A DNA stretch of 21,365 nucleotides, from the NCBI GenBank assembly GCA_036897095.1, contig JAYMSP010003047.1, positions 1 to 21,365 on the forward strand. The letters run 5' to 3'. Source of the stretch: Plantago elongata. Lineage: Eukaryota > Streptophyta > Magnoliopsida > Lamiales > Plantaginaceae. Both the position numbers and the translations under genes were made by a program. Below are positions 1 through 9,851 of this stretch, in pieces. The notes beneath the pieces were generated by a model. That model saw only the letters and a program-made list of their open reading frames with translations, did no database searches and was not told the origin of the DNA. Every line of letters starts with the position of its first letter. The stretch's first letter is position 1.

Positions 1-11
1 AGGACACCTAA

Positions 12-73
12 GCATGTGGCGTGTGCTCCGGCATGCCATCTCAGCATTGGCGTGTGTCTCCGGCTGTCAGACA
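12..73. repeat. two-copy 32-bp direct repeat at left edge
   Basis: Two adjacent near-copies share the core TGGCGTGTG, a C/T-rich step and CTCCGGC, beginning at 12 and 44. The GC-rich, CG-bearing text contrasts with the AT-rich DNA to its right. It resembles the edge of a dispersed repeat that starts outside the window, but I cannot name the family. Confidence 0.45.
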
Positions 74-1535
74 AATCATGCGTTGACTTTTGGGTTTGTT
101 TGTAAATATGTTTCAAAAACAGTTCATTTAGTAGGAACCATTAGTGATAGAAAAAACATCAGGGACCAATCTGAGATGAGGCTATCTAGCAGGGGTGGGT
201 TTTGTAATTATTCCTAAAATATATTTTGAGAGAGACCAAATTATTTTTCTCCTTCTCTGCCGTTTAAAATCAAAACCTCGAAAATAGACCAAATTAAACA
301 TGAAAACTACATAAAGTATTTAAACTTCAAAGAGTGTCATTAAAATCATATTAATGCATGGCCAACATGTCTGCCACCTAGTTAGCAAACCTATAGATAA
401 ACCGAAAGTTGTTGTCTAAAAACTCATCTCTTAAGCGAATACAGTTACCTAGAAGTAGTTGGCGTTGTTGCTAGAGTTACTCTATAGCCCGTAGAGAAAT
501 AATGTCCATTACATAACCTTCAGTCTAGGGTACATGATATATATATACATTCGATTAGATATGAAAGAATAATATACATTTAATTAGTAAATGTGATGCC
601 ATATCCTTAAAATTGAAATATGAGAATAAAATCATTAGTATATTTCTTTAACAAATTAGTTGACTCATCCTAGTCGGACGTGAATTACACTAATATGATT
701 TCGGGATAAATCATATACGACTGGACACGATAAGAAATGAGCATTCAAAAACCAATAACGTACACAAGCTATGATCTGAGGTGTGGTCGGTTGCTTAAAC
801 AATGAATTACATTCACAAAAGTTGAAAAAGTATAGTGATTGACTTTACAGTAATATCGTCACCGATGATCAGATGCGACCGACCTTCACATGGACAAATG
901 TGTGTCTCTATTTGCCTTGAGTGCTAGGGAGAATTTACCTAAGAGTGAAACTTGAGTAAGTTACCTGGTCCATTTAAAAAAATAAAAAATTAAGAAGATG
1001 AATTTTATTGCTTCACCGTAGAATGGAACACCAGAAGTGTTCAAACATTACAGAATTAACATGATCAGAAACAACTACCAAAGGAGTAAAGCGAAACAGA
1101 CAACAATATCACCCCTGAGACATGAACCAATAAACCGAATAATGATATAATGAAGACATGAAGTCACATTTATAGCGCCATTCACACAGATGTCGTGAAC
1201 CAAGGATGAACACAAGGTCACCCCCGCCGTCTAGTATATTTCAACACCGAAGCATCAAATCGAGAGTGAGGGGTTGAAACCAAGTCCAAAATAATAAAAT
1301 ACCTCTCTAGATGGGAAGCGTGAGAGAGATGATTAACTATTGAGGCATCTTTAATCAAAGCCAATGTGAGTGAAGAAGATAAAAATATATTTAAGTCTAC
1401 AGTAAACCACCATTTACCAACATATCTTCAATTTCAAAATTAGTTCAAAATCTTACTTGGTCCTTAATTTATAGGTAAACGTAACGTGTGAAATAACTAG
1501 ATTCACTATTCCGTAACATGAGGATAAAAGTTAGA
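74..1535. other. AT-rich intergenic DNA, no gene seen
   Basis: No open frame here has coding character or a recognisable domain, and I found no exon chain, tRNA or terminal inverted repeat pair. Bases 130-220, with phrases such as AGGGACCAATCTGAG, read like the tail of a dispersed plant repeat continuing from the left edge. The rest looks like degenerate intergenic DNA. Confidence 0.5.
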
Positions 1536-1543
1536 CTCCCATG
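1536..1543. repeat. left 8-bp target site duplication of the hAT element
   Basis: CTCCCATG here is identical to 4498-4505. Eight bases is the standard hAT target duplication length, and each copy sits exactly where the element's terminus is expected. Confidence 0.7.
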
Positions 1544-1546
1544 TAA

Positions 1547-3534
1547 GCTAAGAGGAAAGGTTATGGCCTGAATTATTTCACAAAGGATGAGGTTGGTTTG
1601 ACAACAACTTGTGATAACTGTGGAAGTCGTATGTCTTGTACTGCGAAAAATGGGTCAAAATCTTTGTTCAAGCAAATTAGAACATATTGTAAGAACTATA
1701 CTTATCAAGAGGAGGGGATTATGATTACAAGTCCTAGTGCTACCTATGTTTTCAATCAAGAGAAGAGCATAAAAGAGTTTGTTGTTGATGTTGTAAAACA
1801 CAACTATGCTCTTAACATGGTTCGGCACCGACACTTCATTCGCTTCATAAAAGGTGTGAATCCCCATCTGAAACTTCCATGCCATGTTACGCTAAGAAAG
1901 GCCATCATGTATCTATTTAAAGGCATAAAGATGAATATGCATGACATTTTTTATGGTCTTACTAGTAGGGTGACATTAACTATTGACATGTGGAAGTCAA
2001 CTCATTCTAAAACACCATATTGTTGTGTTACGGCTCATTTTATTGATGGCACTTGGACTTTGATACATAAGATTGTTGCTTTTAAGAAACGTCGACATTC
2101 ACATACAGGGCATGCCTTATTTGAGGTTTTAAGGGAAATTATTATGCATTGGAGTTTGGAGAAGAAGCTAGGCTCAATTGTTGTTGACAATGCAAAAAAC
2201 AACGATGTGATGGTGGAAATATTGAAGAATTGGTTTGCTGATAATATTTGCTTGAATGGTAACTTGTTCCACATTAGATACAGTGCACACAGTCTAAACC
2301 TCATTGTGCATGATGGACTTGAAACGATTGCTGGGGTGCTCAATCACATTTGGGAAATTGCTAAAATGGTGGATATGTATGATTTTTATGTTCAAAAGTT
2401 TGAGCATGCAAAACTTGAGTGCAAACTAGATGGACTCAAGAAAGTACATATGGATGTTCAGAACAGATGGAATTCAACATATCTGATGTTAACAACGCTA
2501 CCTCTCAAGGCATCTTATGTTTGATGGGCAGAAACTGACAAGGATTATCGCCACAATCTTGTTGAAAATGAGTGGAAGATGGCCCAAATAATAAATGATT
2601 GTTTGCGTCCTTTTTACCAAGCTACTCTTCGCTTAAGTGGTCGCATATACCCTACTTCTAATATATTTATTGTTGATATATCTGATGTCCATGTTAAGAT
2701 TCTGGAGTGGGAAAAGAGTAAGCATCAATTTGTGAGGAGGATGGATGAAAAAATAAAGCTGAAGTTTATGAAGTATTGGGAAGAATGCTCATTGGGTTTG
2801 TCTGTCGCGGCGGTGCTTGACCCTAGATTCAAAATGCAAACAATAGAGTTTTATTACACTCAAATTTTTGGTGATGGTTCTGAGCCTTACATTCAGCGAG
2901 TTCGTGATGTGTTTGATGAATTGTTTGTGTCTTACGGAGGTAGCATTAGTTGCTCGTCAACTACGTCAGTTGGGAGCAGTTCTTCAATGGGTAATATCAC
3001 ATCTTCACTGTATACTCTAGATAGATGGTGCCAAGCTAACTCTGTTGCTGAAAAGTCTGGTTTGGAGAAATACTTGACGGGAGACAAGTTAAAAAATATG
3101 ATGATGTTGAATGTACTTGAGTGGTGGAAGCAGAATGAAGAGAGGTTGCCAATCATGGCTAAGATCGGTATGGATCTATTAGCAATACCAGCTTCCACGG
3201 TGGCTTCTAAATCAACGTTTAGCATGAGTTGTAGGATGATCTCGGAATCACGTTCTCGATTGAAGTCTAACATAGTCGAAGCTATGATGGTTTTCAGGGA
3301 TTGGATTCCTTATGGTAAGTGACTTGTTGTACTCATTTTGATTTGAGTTTATATTATATGTGTTAGAGTTTATATTATTTATGTTTGATTTTAATTTTTT
3401 TTGTTGTAGATTTGAGCAATTGTGATGCATACGAGGATGTAGAAGCATTTGATGAGAATTTTGAAGAGGGTGATGACGTCGATGATGATCTTGAAGGGAA
3501 TGAAATGGAGAACGAGAGCAATATACACTTATGA
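1547..3534 (+). pseudogene. hAT transposase (BED finger, RNase H-like core, dimerisation domain), broken
   Basis: One frame runs from 1547 to 3314, and after a 95-bp GT..AG intron (3315-3409) it continues in a new exon to the stop at 3532-3534. That is about 630 codons, close to the family norm of 650-700. The order is: a BED zinc finger (CDNC at 1610-1621); LTIDMWKS with the first catalytic Asp (1985-1987); VVDNAKNND with the second Asp (2186-2188); RYSAHSLNLIVHDGL; NRWNSTY; LRPFYQAT; and a C-terminal hAT dimerisation region (LEWWKQNE, IPASTVAS, RSRLKSN). The last exon encodes an acidic tail rich in Glu and Asp. Three defects are visible: an in-frame TGA at 2522-2524; Lys (AAA, 3209-3211) where the family has the catalytic Glu of ASESAFS; and Gln in place of the expected BED-finger His in SLFKQIRTYC. 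There is no ATG start. It is a dead transposase. Confidence 0.88.
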
Positions 3535-4359
3535 TAAGGCTATTAGCTATTCATGACTTCGTATTTTAACTTGCAACTTGCATGAATTCATACTTTAAGA
3601 ACATACATAAGAATATACTTTGCGCTTTCATCTATGTGCTATATTCTATAAAATAATTACAAAACCTAGGATATGAGAATCATGATGCATAAGAATAATA
3701 CTTTGAGGTCTCATGTATGCATGTAGGCATAAGAATAAAGAGACATTGTTGCAAGAATCATGTCAATTTTTCTCACTCTGCATGAAACTAGGAGGCAAGA
3801 TCTAGGTGGAGCTATGTCTTAGATTGGATAGAAGAACCACAACTGTTCCTCCTTTGTGTGTCTAGCAAACAAAAACTTACCTAGCAAAAATATAGTAATG
3901 GTGGTAGTCCAAGAAAAGGAGGTCATTGTTGCTTTAAGGTAATACTTTGAGTTAATCAATAATTGAATTGTTACTGATTTGTGATGTTGAAAATCTTTCA
4001 CGTACATTCATACTCATCTTGTGCATATGCATCACTTGAACATGGAAGTTTGTTTAGGATTGCAAAGCTCTTGAAAAGTTGAGAGTGACCTTTTGGCTCT
4101 ATTATGAAATTAATGTTAAGTTGGGGTAATGCCTGATAAGAAACACTATGTATTCGAAATTATGGTAGTGCTTTATATTTTGCTATTAAGGATATTTTTA
4201 CTCTTTCATTTGACCTTGATATTATTATACACTTGGTTGTATGCCTAATCACCTAATGGATGGAAAGAGAGTAAAACACAAACAAGAAATGTTCTTATAT
4301 ATCAATAAATAAAATGATTATAGCTAAAAGATGATTATTAAAAAAAAAAAAAAAAAAGG

Positions 4360-4497
4360 GCCTGGCCGGGTCAGAAATGGATTCTCGGGTCGAGTCGCGT
4401 CCTATTTGACGAGTTCGGGTACATACCCTACCTGCACTCGTATGTCATTACATATGTACGGGTATTGTACGGGTTCGGGTACCCATTTACAAGCCTA
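4360..4497. repeat. hAT right terminus with subterminal CGGGT repeats
   Basis: Six or so copies of CGGGT, several as TTCGGGTA or TACGGGTA, and an ACCCG-type counterpart crowd the last 140 bases and end in ACCCATTTACAAGCCTA. Subterminal short repeats of this kind bind transposase in hAT elements. No matching cluster exists near the left end, which agrees with loss of the 5' interior. Confidence 0.7.
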
Positions 4498-4505
4498 CTC
4501 CCATG
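4498..4505. repeat. right 8-bp target site duplication of the hAT element
   Basis: CTCCCATG directly follows the terminal CCTA and is identical to 1536-1543. Confidence 0.7.
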
Positions 4506-4610
4506 CTAAGTTGGTTTTGAATTGCAAGTCGAGTTCCTGTGCTCCAGATTTCTTGAATGGAAACTAAATTCTTGGATAGAACAAAACAAATGATACTCAT
4601 AGATAACTAG

Positions 4611-4759
4611 GGGGCTGATTGGGCAAGCATTTAAATGCCCCCATTTGGCTCGATGAACAGTGATTTGGCCTAAAATACACTTTTAATACCCCCATTTCAA
4701 TTCTATTCCAAACACAATTTCACCAAAATCCCCATTCAAATGCCATGCCAATCAGCCCC
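4611..4759. mobile_element. Tourist-like (PIF/Harbinger-type) MITE, 149 bp
   Basis: GGGGCTGATTGG at the left end is matched perfectly by its reverse complement CCAATCAGCCCC at the right end. The inverted match continues imperfectly (GCATTTAAATG against GCATTTGAATG, then CCATTTGG against ATTTTGG) for about 37 bases. The trinucleotide TAG flanks both sides (4608-4610 and 4760-4762) as a candidate 3-bp target duplication. Size, termini and lack of coding capacity fit a non-autonomous MITE. The GGGGCTG.TTGG terminus is typical of Tourist/Harbinger families, but their usual target is TWA, so a hAT-type MITE with different boundaries is the alternative. Confidence 0.75.
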
Positions 4760-4762
4760 TAG

Positions 4763-5461
4763 GTAACTGGAATAAGGCTAACAACTTTGCCTATATTCAA
4801 ATTACAGGTCAAGTGTGAAGAATCTTATGTAACTTTAATATGATCTAGGACACTACAGATTCTGTCAAATCATCATTTTTGCGGTAATCTAGTTGATGAC
4901 TCGAACCAGGTATATTATAAAAAGATTATTAATGACATAATATTACGCATTTCGTGTGTGCTAGGATTCTAATATAAGGATATACATGCGACTTTTGAAG
5001 TGTGAAAGTGTGGTTGTTTTATTTGTGGATAGCGTAAATAATATAAGAAAAGATTAATACAAAATTTAGGGAAAGAACGATTTTTTTATTAAATATGAAA
5101 ATTTCGCCTTTTTATTTAAGATATGTGGATTTTTATGTAGTGTACGTGAGTTTTTACGATTGTATGTAGGTTTATATTTATGGTATGTGAATTTTTATTT
5201 TGGCCTATGAATTTTTATATTTTTTGTAAATTTTTATTCAGAAGGGGTTTTCATATTGTTTGTGCATTTATATTTAAGTTTTATGAATATTAATATAGAA
5301 AAAATATCTAATGAAAATCCGTATACTATATTTATATTATATATCAAAGATTAAACGAAGTAGAAGACGAAACGAGATGTTATGTTATCTGAAGTGAGAA
5401 AAAACTTCCATTCCAGATTTCCATTGATGATAGCAAGCAAATAATCGGAAAATCCGTTTAA
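4763..5461. other. upstream region of the HIT gene, AT-rich
   Basis: About 700 bases without a gene, very AT-rich. A TATA-like stretch (TATTTATATTATATATC) lies at about 5329-5345, roughly 120 bases before the HIT start codon, and could be its core promoter, though the whole region is so AT-rich that this is weak evidence. A degenerate tandem repeat occupies 5121-5240. Confidence 0.35.
5121..5240. repeat. degenerate tandem repeat, unit about 20 bp
   Basis: Five or six diverged units follow the pattern TATGTGAATTTTTATTTTGG, starting near 5121, 5143, 5163, 5184 and 5204, with variant bases in each. It is low-complexity AT-rich sequence just upstream of the HIT gene. Confidence 0.5.
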
Positions 5462-8400
5462 ATGGAAGAAATCACTCGACGTCGTATAGCTGCTTTATCC
5501 TCTCACATTAATCCTCCTTCACTCGACGATACTACTCCAATTCCATGTCTTCAAGCTTCCCATGCCAATGGACAACAACAAGAAGAAGAAGATTGTGCTT
5601 TTTGCAAGATTATTCGCCTCGAAGCTCCTTCCCTTAAGGTTACAATTTCTCTCCTTTATCCAATCCAATTATGCTAGATGGATTTCGTTATGCTTTGTCT
5701 AACTAGTTCAACTTCAGTTCAGCTCTAAATTCAGCATTACTCGTGTGTTTCAGTTGCATTTGGGACTTAATTTTAGCTTTCTTGCTGAATAATGGGTTTT
5801 GTAATTCAATATGTTTTACTTCTTTCAAGCTAATTCTTGTTCGAGTTCTATAGGTTGATTGACTGGCTTGATGTGATATTAGTGTAGTCACCAGTTATCG
5901 TATTGTTTGTTCTTCTTGTAGTAGAGATAACTCCAAATTGAGCATTAAATCACCTGGAATTCTGGTGTACTAAGTACTTTCCGAGGTAGCGGGAGTAGGT
6001 TAGTTGGGGAGAATAGGGATAGGCATGTTATATGTACCCTTATCCCCTTGCATTTTGCATCAGACCCATGACTAGCAGCTCACTGGTGGAGCCGAGCCAC
6101 TATTTGTAAATTGAATTCTAGACTTGAAGTCTTAAAGATTTTCTATGATCTGTTTGGAGCTATATTTTGACAGGGTCATCTATTTTTGTATTTTTAACCA
6201 AGTACACACTGTTATTTGAGCCAAAAGTAATGCTCGTGCCTTGTCATTCAGTGATTAACTGATTATAGTTCAATAAGTGCCCTATATTTTTCTCTTATGC
6301 ACATACTTTTCTTTTCTATCCGGTCCTGTCATATTCGAAGCTGTACTCATTGTATTGATTTGCTGGTGTTTCGCGATCACAATTTTCTTGGCTAAGACCT
6401 TGTATTAGACTATTAGTGATAATTGACGGCCTTGCAAGTCTGAGAAGTAAAAAGACAGTTGTGAATTTGAATTGATGGACTTCAGGAGTCTGATTGCTCT
6501 CCATGTTTGTCTATACAGTTATACGAGGATGATGAGTGCCTATGCATTTTAGATACGTATCCTCTGTGTCATGGGTAAGGTATCATTTAAACATTTTTGT
6601 TTTGAACAGGATAATTATATTACAAGGTATTTAAACATGCTTTCTATGTCTTCTGAAATGTTAATTTGTTTAGTCCAATATGAAAAGTACGTTTCTTGAG
6701 GAGGTCTTTACCAAATGAGCAATCTTATACCTGGAATTCTTTTATTCAGTTTAAGGTTTTGGTTCATACCATCTGGCTTGGATACATCACGGTGGATAAT
6801 TATCAGCTAGATTGATCAATATCTGCATGGCTCAAATCTCCTTTGTTCTGTACCTTTATATCTTGACTATTTGCTTCAACAACAACACCCCCACACCCTC
6901 ACTCGATGTCTGGCGCTTGAATGATATGCATGCAAGTGATTGCAATTTCGCAACTATATCTTGAAGGTTCATTGACTATGCAATAGGCCCTCTCTGTCAG
7001 TATATTTCATTATTGAGGTTTTGGTCACAGGTGTTTTACTCTCTAAAGATCTCAAATGTTGGGGATGTGACAATATCTTCTATTCATGATTGTCATTAAT
7101 CTGATTTTAAACTAAGTCTACTAACAGCATCTGCACAATTTTTTGTAGGCACTCTCTTATTATCCCGAAATCTCATTTCCCTTCCCTGGCTGAGACTCCT
7201 CCATCAGTAAGTAATTTTGGTGGACTTGAAACATTCTAGCATACAACTTTCTCATTGCAACTTTGTAATGATATATAGAAGTCTCCAGCATGATACTTAA
7301 TGCTGGCATGAATGGCTTTTATGTGACGTTTACATAATGAATTTATACTGTGGCTAGCGTGTGAGTCATGCTTATGATGATCCTTCCATGAAACTCATGA
7401 CTTTTTCAACGAAATAGAACTGTGAATTTATTATATATATTGTGGCAACAGAACCCTTTCTTCGCAAACTTCACCCATCCCTTCCCAGTTAAATATATTT
7501 TTGTTTGCTGAACTTCTTGCTGTAGCCATCTCGTTTAATTTTCTGAGAAAAATCAAGCCCATAACATATCAATATTGTGTAAACTCTTGACATATCTCCA
7601 TGACTCCACAAATAGTACAAGTGGAAGTCCATGTCTCTAATTTTGAAACACTATGATGCAGATTATAGGGGCTATGTTCTCAAAAGTACCATTGATTAGC
7701 AGTGCTGTCATGAAAGCTACTGGTTGTGGTATGTGTTGTTGCGTGTAGAGTCTCCTATCTTCTTTCTCTTCATATCAACACATTTCTTGCTATATATGGA
7801 CCTTATTCACTGCCTATTAATACTGGTTAGGTGCCATCTTTAATATTTTGTGGAGTAAAATCAATTATCCTTTTGTTTTCCTTCATAAGTTCTATTACAT
7901 TTTACTCCAAGAAAGTCTTATAAGCGATTTACTTTTCCTAAATAGTAAGAAGATTATGTCACATTATTATAAACAAAGTGACTGGGTGGAAAAGTGGAAG
8001 GGATATGATTTTTTCTTTATAATAGGAAAATCTGACTTTTGCAAGAAGTTGGCCTACTACATCATATCATAGTACTGATTCATCTTGTCATCTAATACAT
8101 GAAAATTGTTCCTACTGATACCCTTAACCTTCAAGACTGTCTTTCAACTGGTACGCCCTTCCATACTTCAATTGATGAAGAATCTATAAGATATTGTATG
8201 CTGCAATTAAAGAGTGTTTTGTTTATTGGTACTAAACTACTAATTTGATCTCTTAAAATTGAAGGATCCCTATGAAAACAGGATGGGAGGAGTTAATGAG
8301 CATGAGTTCTCTATCTCCTGAAAAGTTAATTTTCCCACATGTTGATTGTGCTTGTTTATATTATGTCACATTCTATTTAAAGATATTTTATATTCAAAAG

Positions 8401-9017
8401 TATGTTAACCACAAAGAAATTGCAGATTCTTTCAACTTGCTGGTAAACAATGGTGTCGCAGCCGGCCAAATCATATTCCATGTACGTATTATGACATTTT
8501 AAGCTCTTCATTTCAAACTTTTCTTTTTTCATCAAATGCATCAGTGATTCATGCATCATCCAGTCTGTTGATTCTGACACTTGAAGTAATTTATCCGGCA
8601 AGTTCAGACACACATTCATGTAATCCCACGCAACGCGCATGATTGCCTATGGAGGTCTGAGGTATGTCTCTGTGTGCTTACTTATCTTATATACTCAGAA
8701 TGCGTGTCAATTCATTCTGAGCCATGGTTAGATCTCAATTGCCAAATTGGTTGGGCCTATTATATGAGTTCACTAACTAATGTTGAGATCTCACGTGTCA
8801 AGAAAGTTCGAAGTCCATGAATTTATTGTCTACTACATCCTAATTGAGGCAAAAAAAACAACTAATGCAGACTCTGAGAAGGCCTCCATTGAAATTGGAT
8901 CAAGAAGCCTCCCAACTTGCAAACTGTATACGCAAAAATCTGTTAATTCCAAGAGACTGTGAAGATGGAAAAGTTGAAGCATCCAGTGCATCAGTAACTA
9001 ATGAAATAACTGATTAG
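5462..9017 (+). CDS. HINT3: HIT-family nucleotide hydrolase/transferase, HINT3-like, 7 exons
   Basis: Exons 5462-5638, 6519-6574, 7149-7206, 7662-7728, 8426-8481, 8608-8661 and 8871-9017 join in frame to 615 bases, 204 residues, close to Arabidopsis HINT3 (about 200, from memory). Every junction is GT..AG; intron phases are 0,2,0,1,0,0. The start is the first in-frame ATG, with A at -3 and G at +4. A variable N-terminus (1-43) precedes the HIT domain: CAFC (Cys45, Cys48), ILDTYPLCHGHSLIIP, SHFPSL (His87), SFNLLVNNGVAAGQ, and the triad FHTHIHVIP with His138, His140 and His142. Cys45, Cys48, His87 and His138 match the zinc site of HINT proteins; the middle triad His is the expected nucleophile for cleaving AMP-linked substrates. 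Arabidopsis HINT3 is annotated as an adenylylsulfatase; applying that here is inference. The gene converges on CNX5. Family call is firm, the HINT3 subtype fairly so. Confidence 0.93.
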
Positions 9018-9851
9018 CACGCACTTTTGCAATTTGTATGAAGATACTACACCCAGACTCCCCTTGAGTTTGGTCAATTTCCAAACTAGCCCATATATTT
9101 TGGACATCATCCAAGTCCCTGGGATGCAAAGCATGAGTGCATTTGTTGATTATGTGCAGGTCGGTTGATGTTATCCTTCAAAGTTTTGGGGTTTACTTGT
9201 AAAATGGTCATACTTCACTGATTGTAGTTGTAATTAAAGATGTATGTCTGGATAAAAATAAGAATACAGTTCTGTTACTATTTACTTTTATAGCGAGTCT
9301 TACGGAGGATGCTGAAGAGGTAGTGGAAAAGTACAGTATTAGGTATTAACTTGGTACTTGCAAATTTCACAAACTTACGGTCTGGTATATAATTGGAATT
9401 GAATTTTCTGAGTTCAAATTGAATTTTGCATGGTTTTTTTACACAAAGATGCAGCTGAGCTGACCTTCTATGCCAAAACAGACTGAAAACTCTCAAGGAG
9501 GGTCGGCTAAATAGCAAGAGATTGAATGAGTTAGATCCACCTAGAATCTTTTGCGAACAACCTTAAACCTTTATAACTACGACTCTTGTTTCTTTGCAAT
9601 CCATGAGTATGTTGCCTCATGGCTTTATCACTGCTCTTATCTCTGAGGGATTCTGCTGCAGTTTGATCCTCCATCTTTCATTTTAAGAACCTCATTATTG
9701 TAAATATGTTTCTCTTTTTTTTTAAGAAGCTCATGTGTAAATATGTTTCTCAAACTTATAATCTTGTACATGATACAGATCAATTACGGTTTACATTTGC
9801 CTTTCAGAAACGTAACACATCAAATATTTCTGATGCAATAGTACAGTAGTG
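9018..9851. other. convergent 3' region between HIT gene and CNX5
   Basis: The stop codons of the two convergent host genes are 834 bases apart. The stretch should contain both 3' untranslated regions. I see no further gene and cannot place poly(A) sites with confidence. Confidence 0.5.
9681..9751. repeat. 34-bp direct duplication
   Basis: TTTTAAGAACCTCAT (9681) and TTTTAAGAAGCTCAT (9720) each lead into TGTAAATATGTTTCTC. The two copies are separated by a short T-run, which suggests a local slippage or duplication event in the 3' region of CNX5. Confidence 0.6.

Larger units (their letters stand above)
1544..4497 (+). mobile_element. hAT DNA transposon, 5' interior lost, inactive
   Basis: A hAT superfamily element bounded by an exact 8-bp duplication (CTCCCATG). 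The right end, read inward on the minus strand, begins TAGGCTTGTAAATGGGTA, a typical hAT terminus, and is followed by subterminal CGGGT repeats. The left end begins TAAGCT, matching five of the first six right-terminal bases, and then passes directly into transposase coding sequence at about 1550. The 5' untranslated region, promoter and start codon therefore appear to have been removed by an internal deletion that spared the outermost bases and the target duplication. Such deletions are usual for hAT elements after interrupted gap repair. About 960 bases of 3' noncoding DNA, with an A-run at about 4339-4357, lie between the transposase stop and the right end. The element inserted upstream of the HIT-family gene. 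Confidence 0.8.

Noticed and set aside
4331-4567. 78-codon open frame near the hAT right end
   Set aside because: It crosses the transposon terminus, the target duplication and flanking DNA, so it cannot be a gene.
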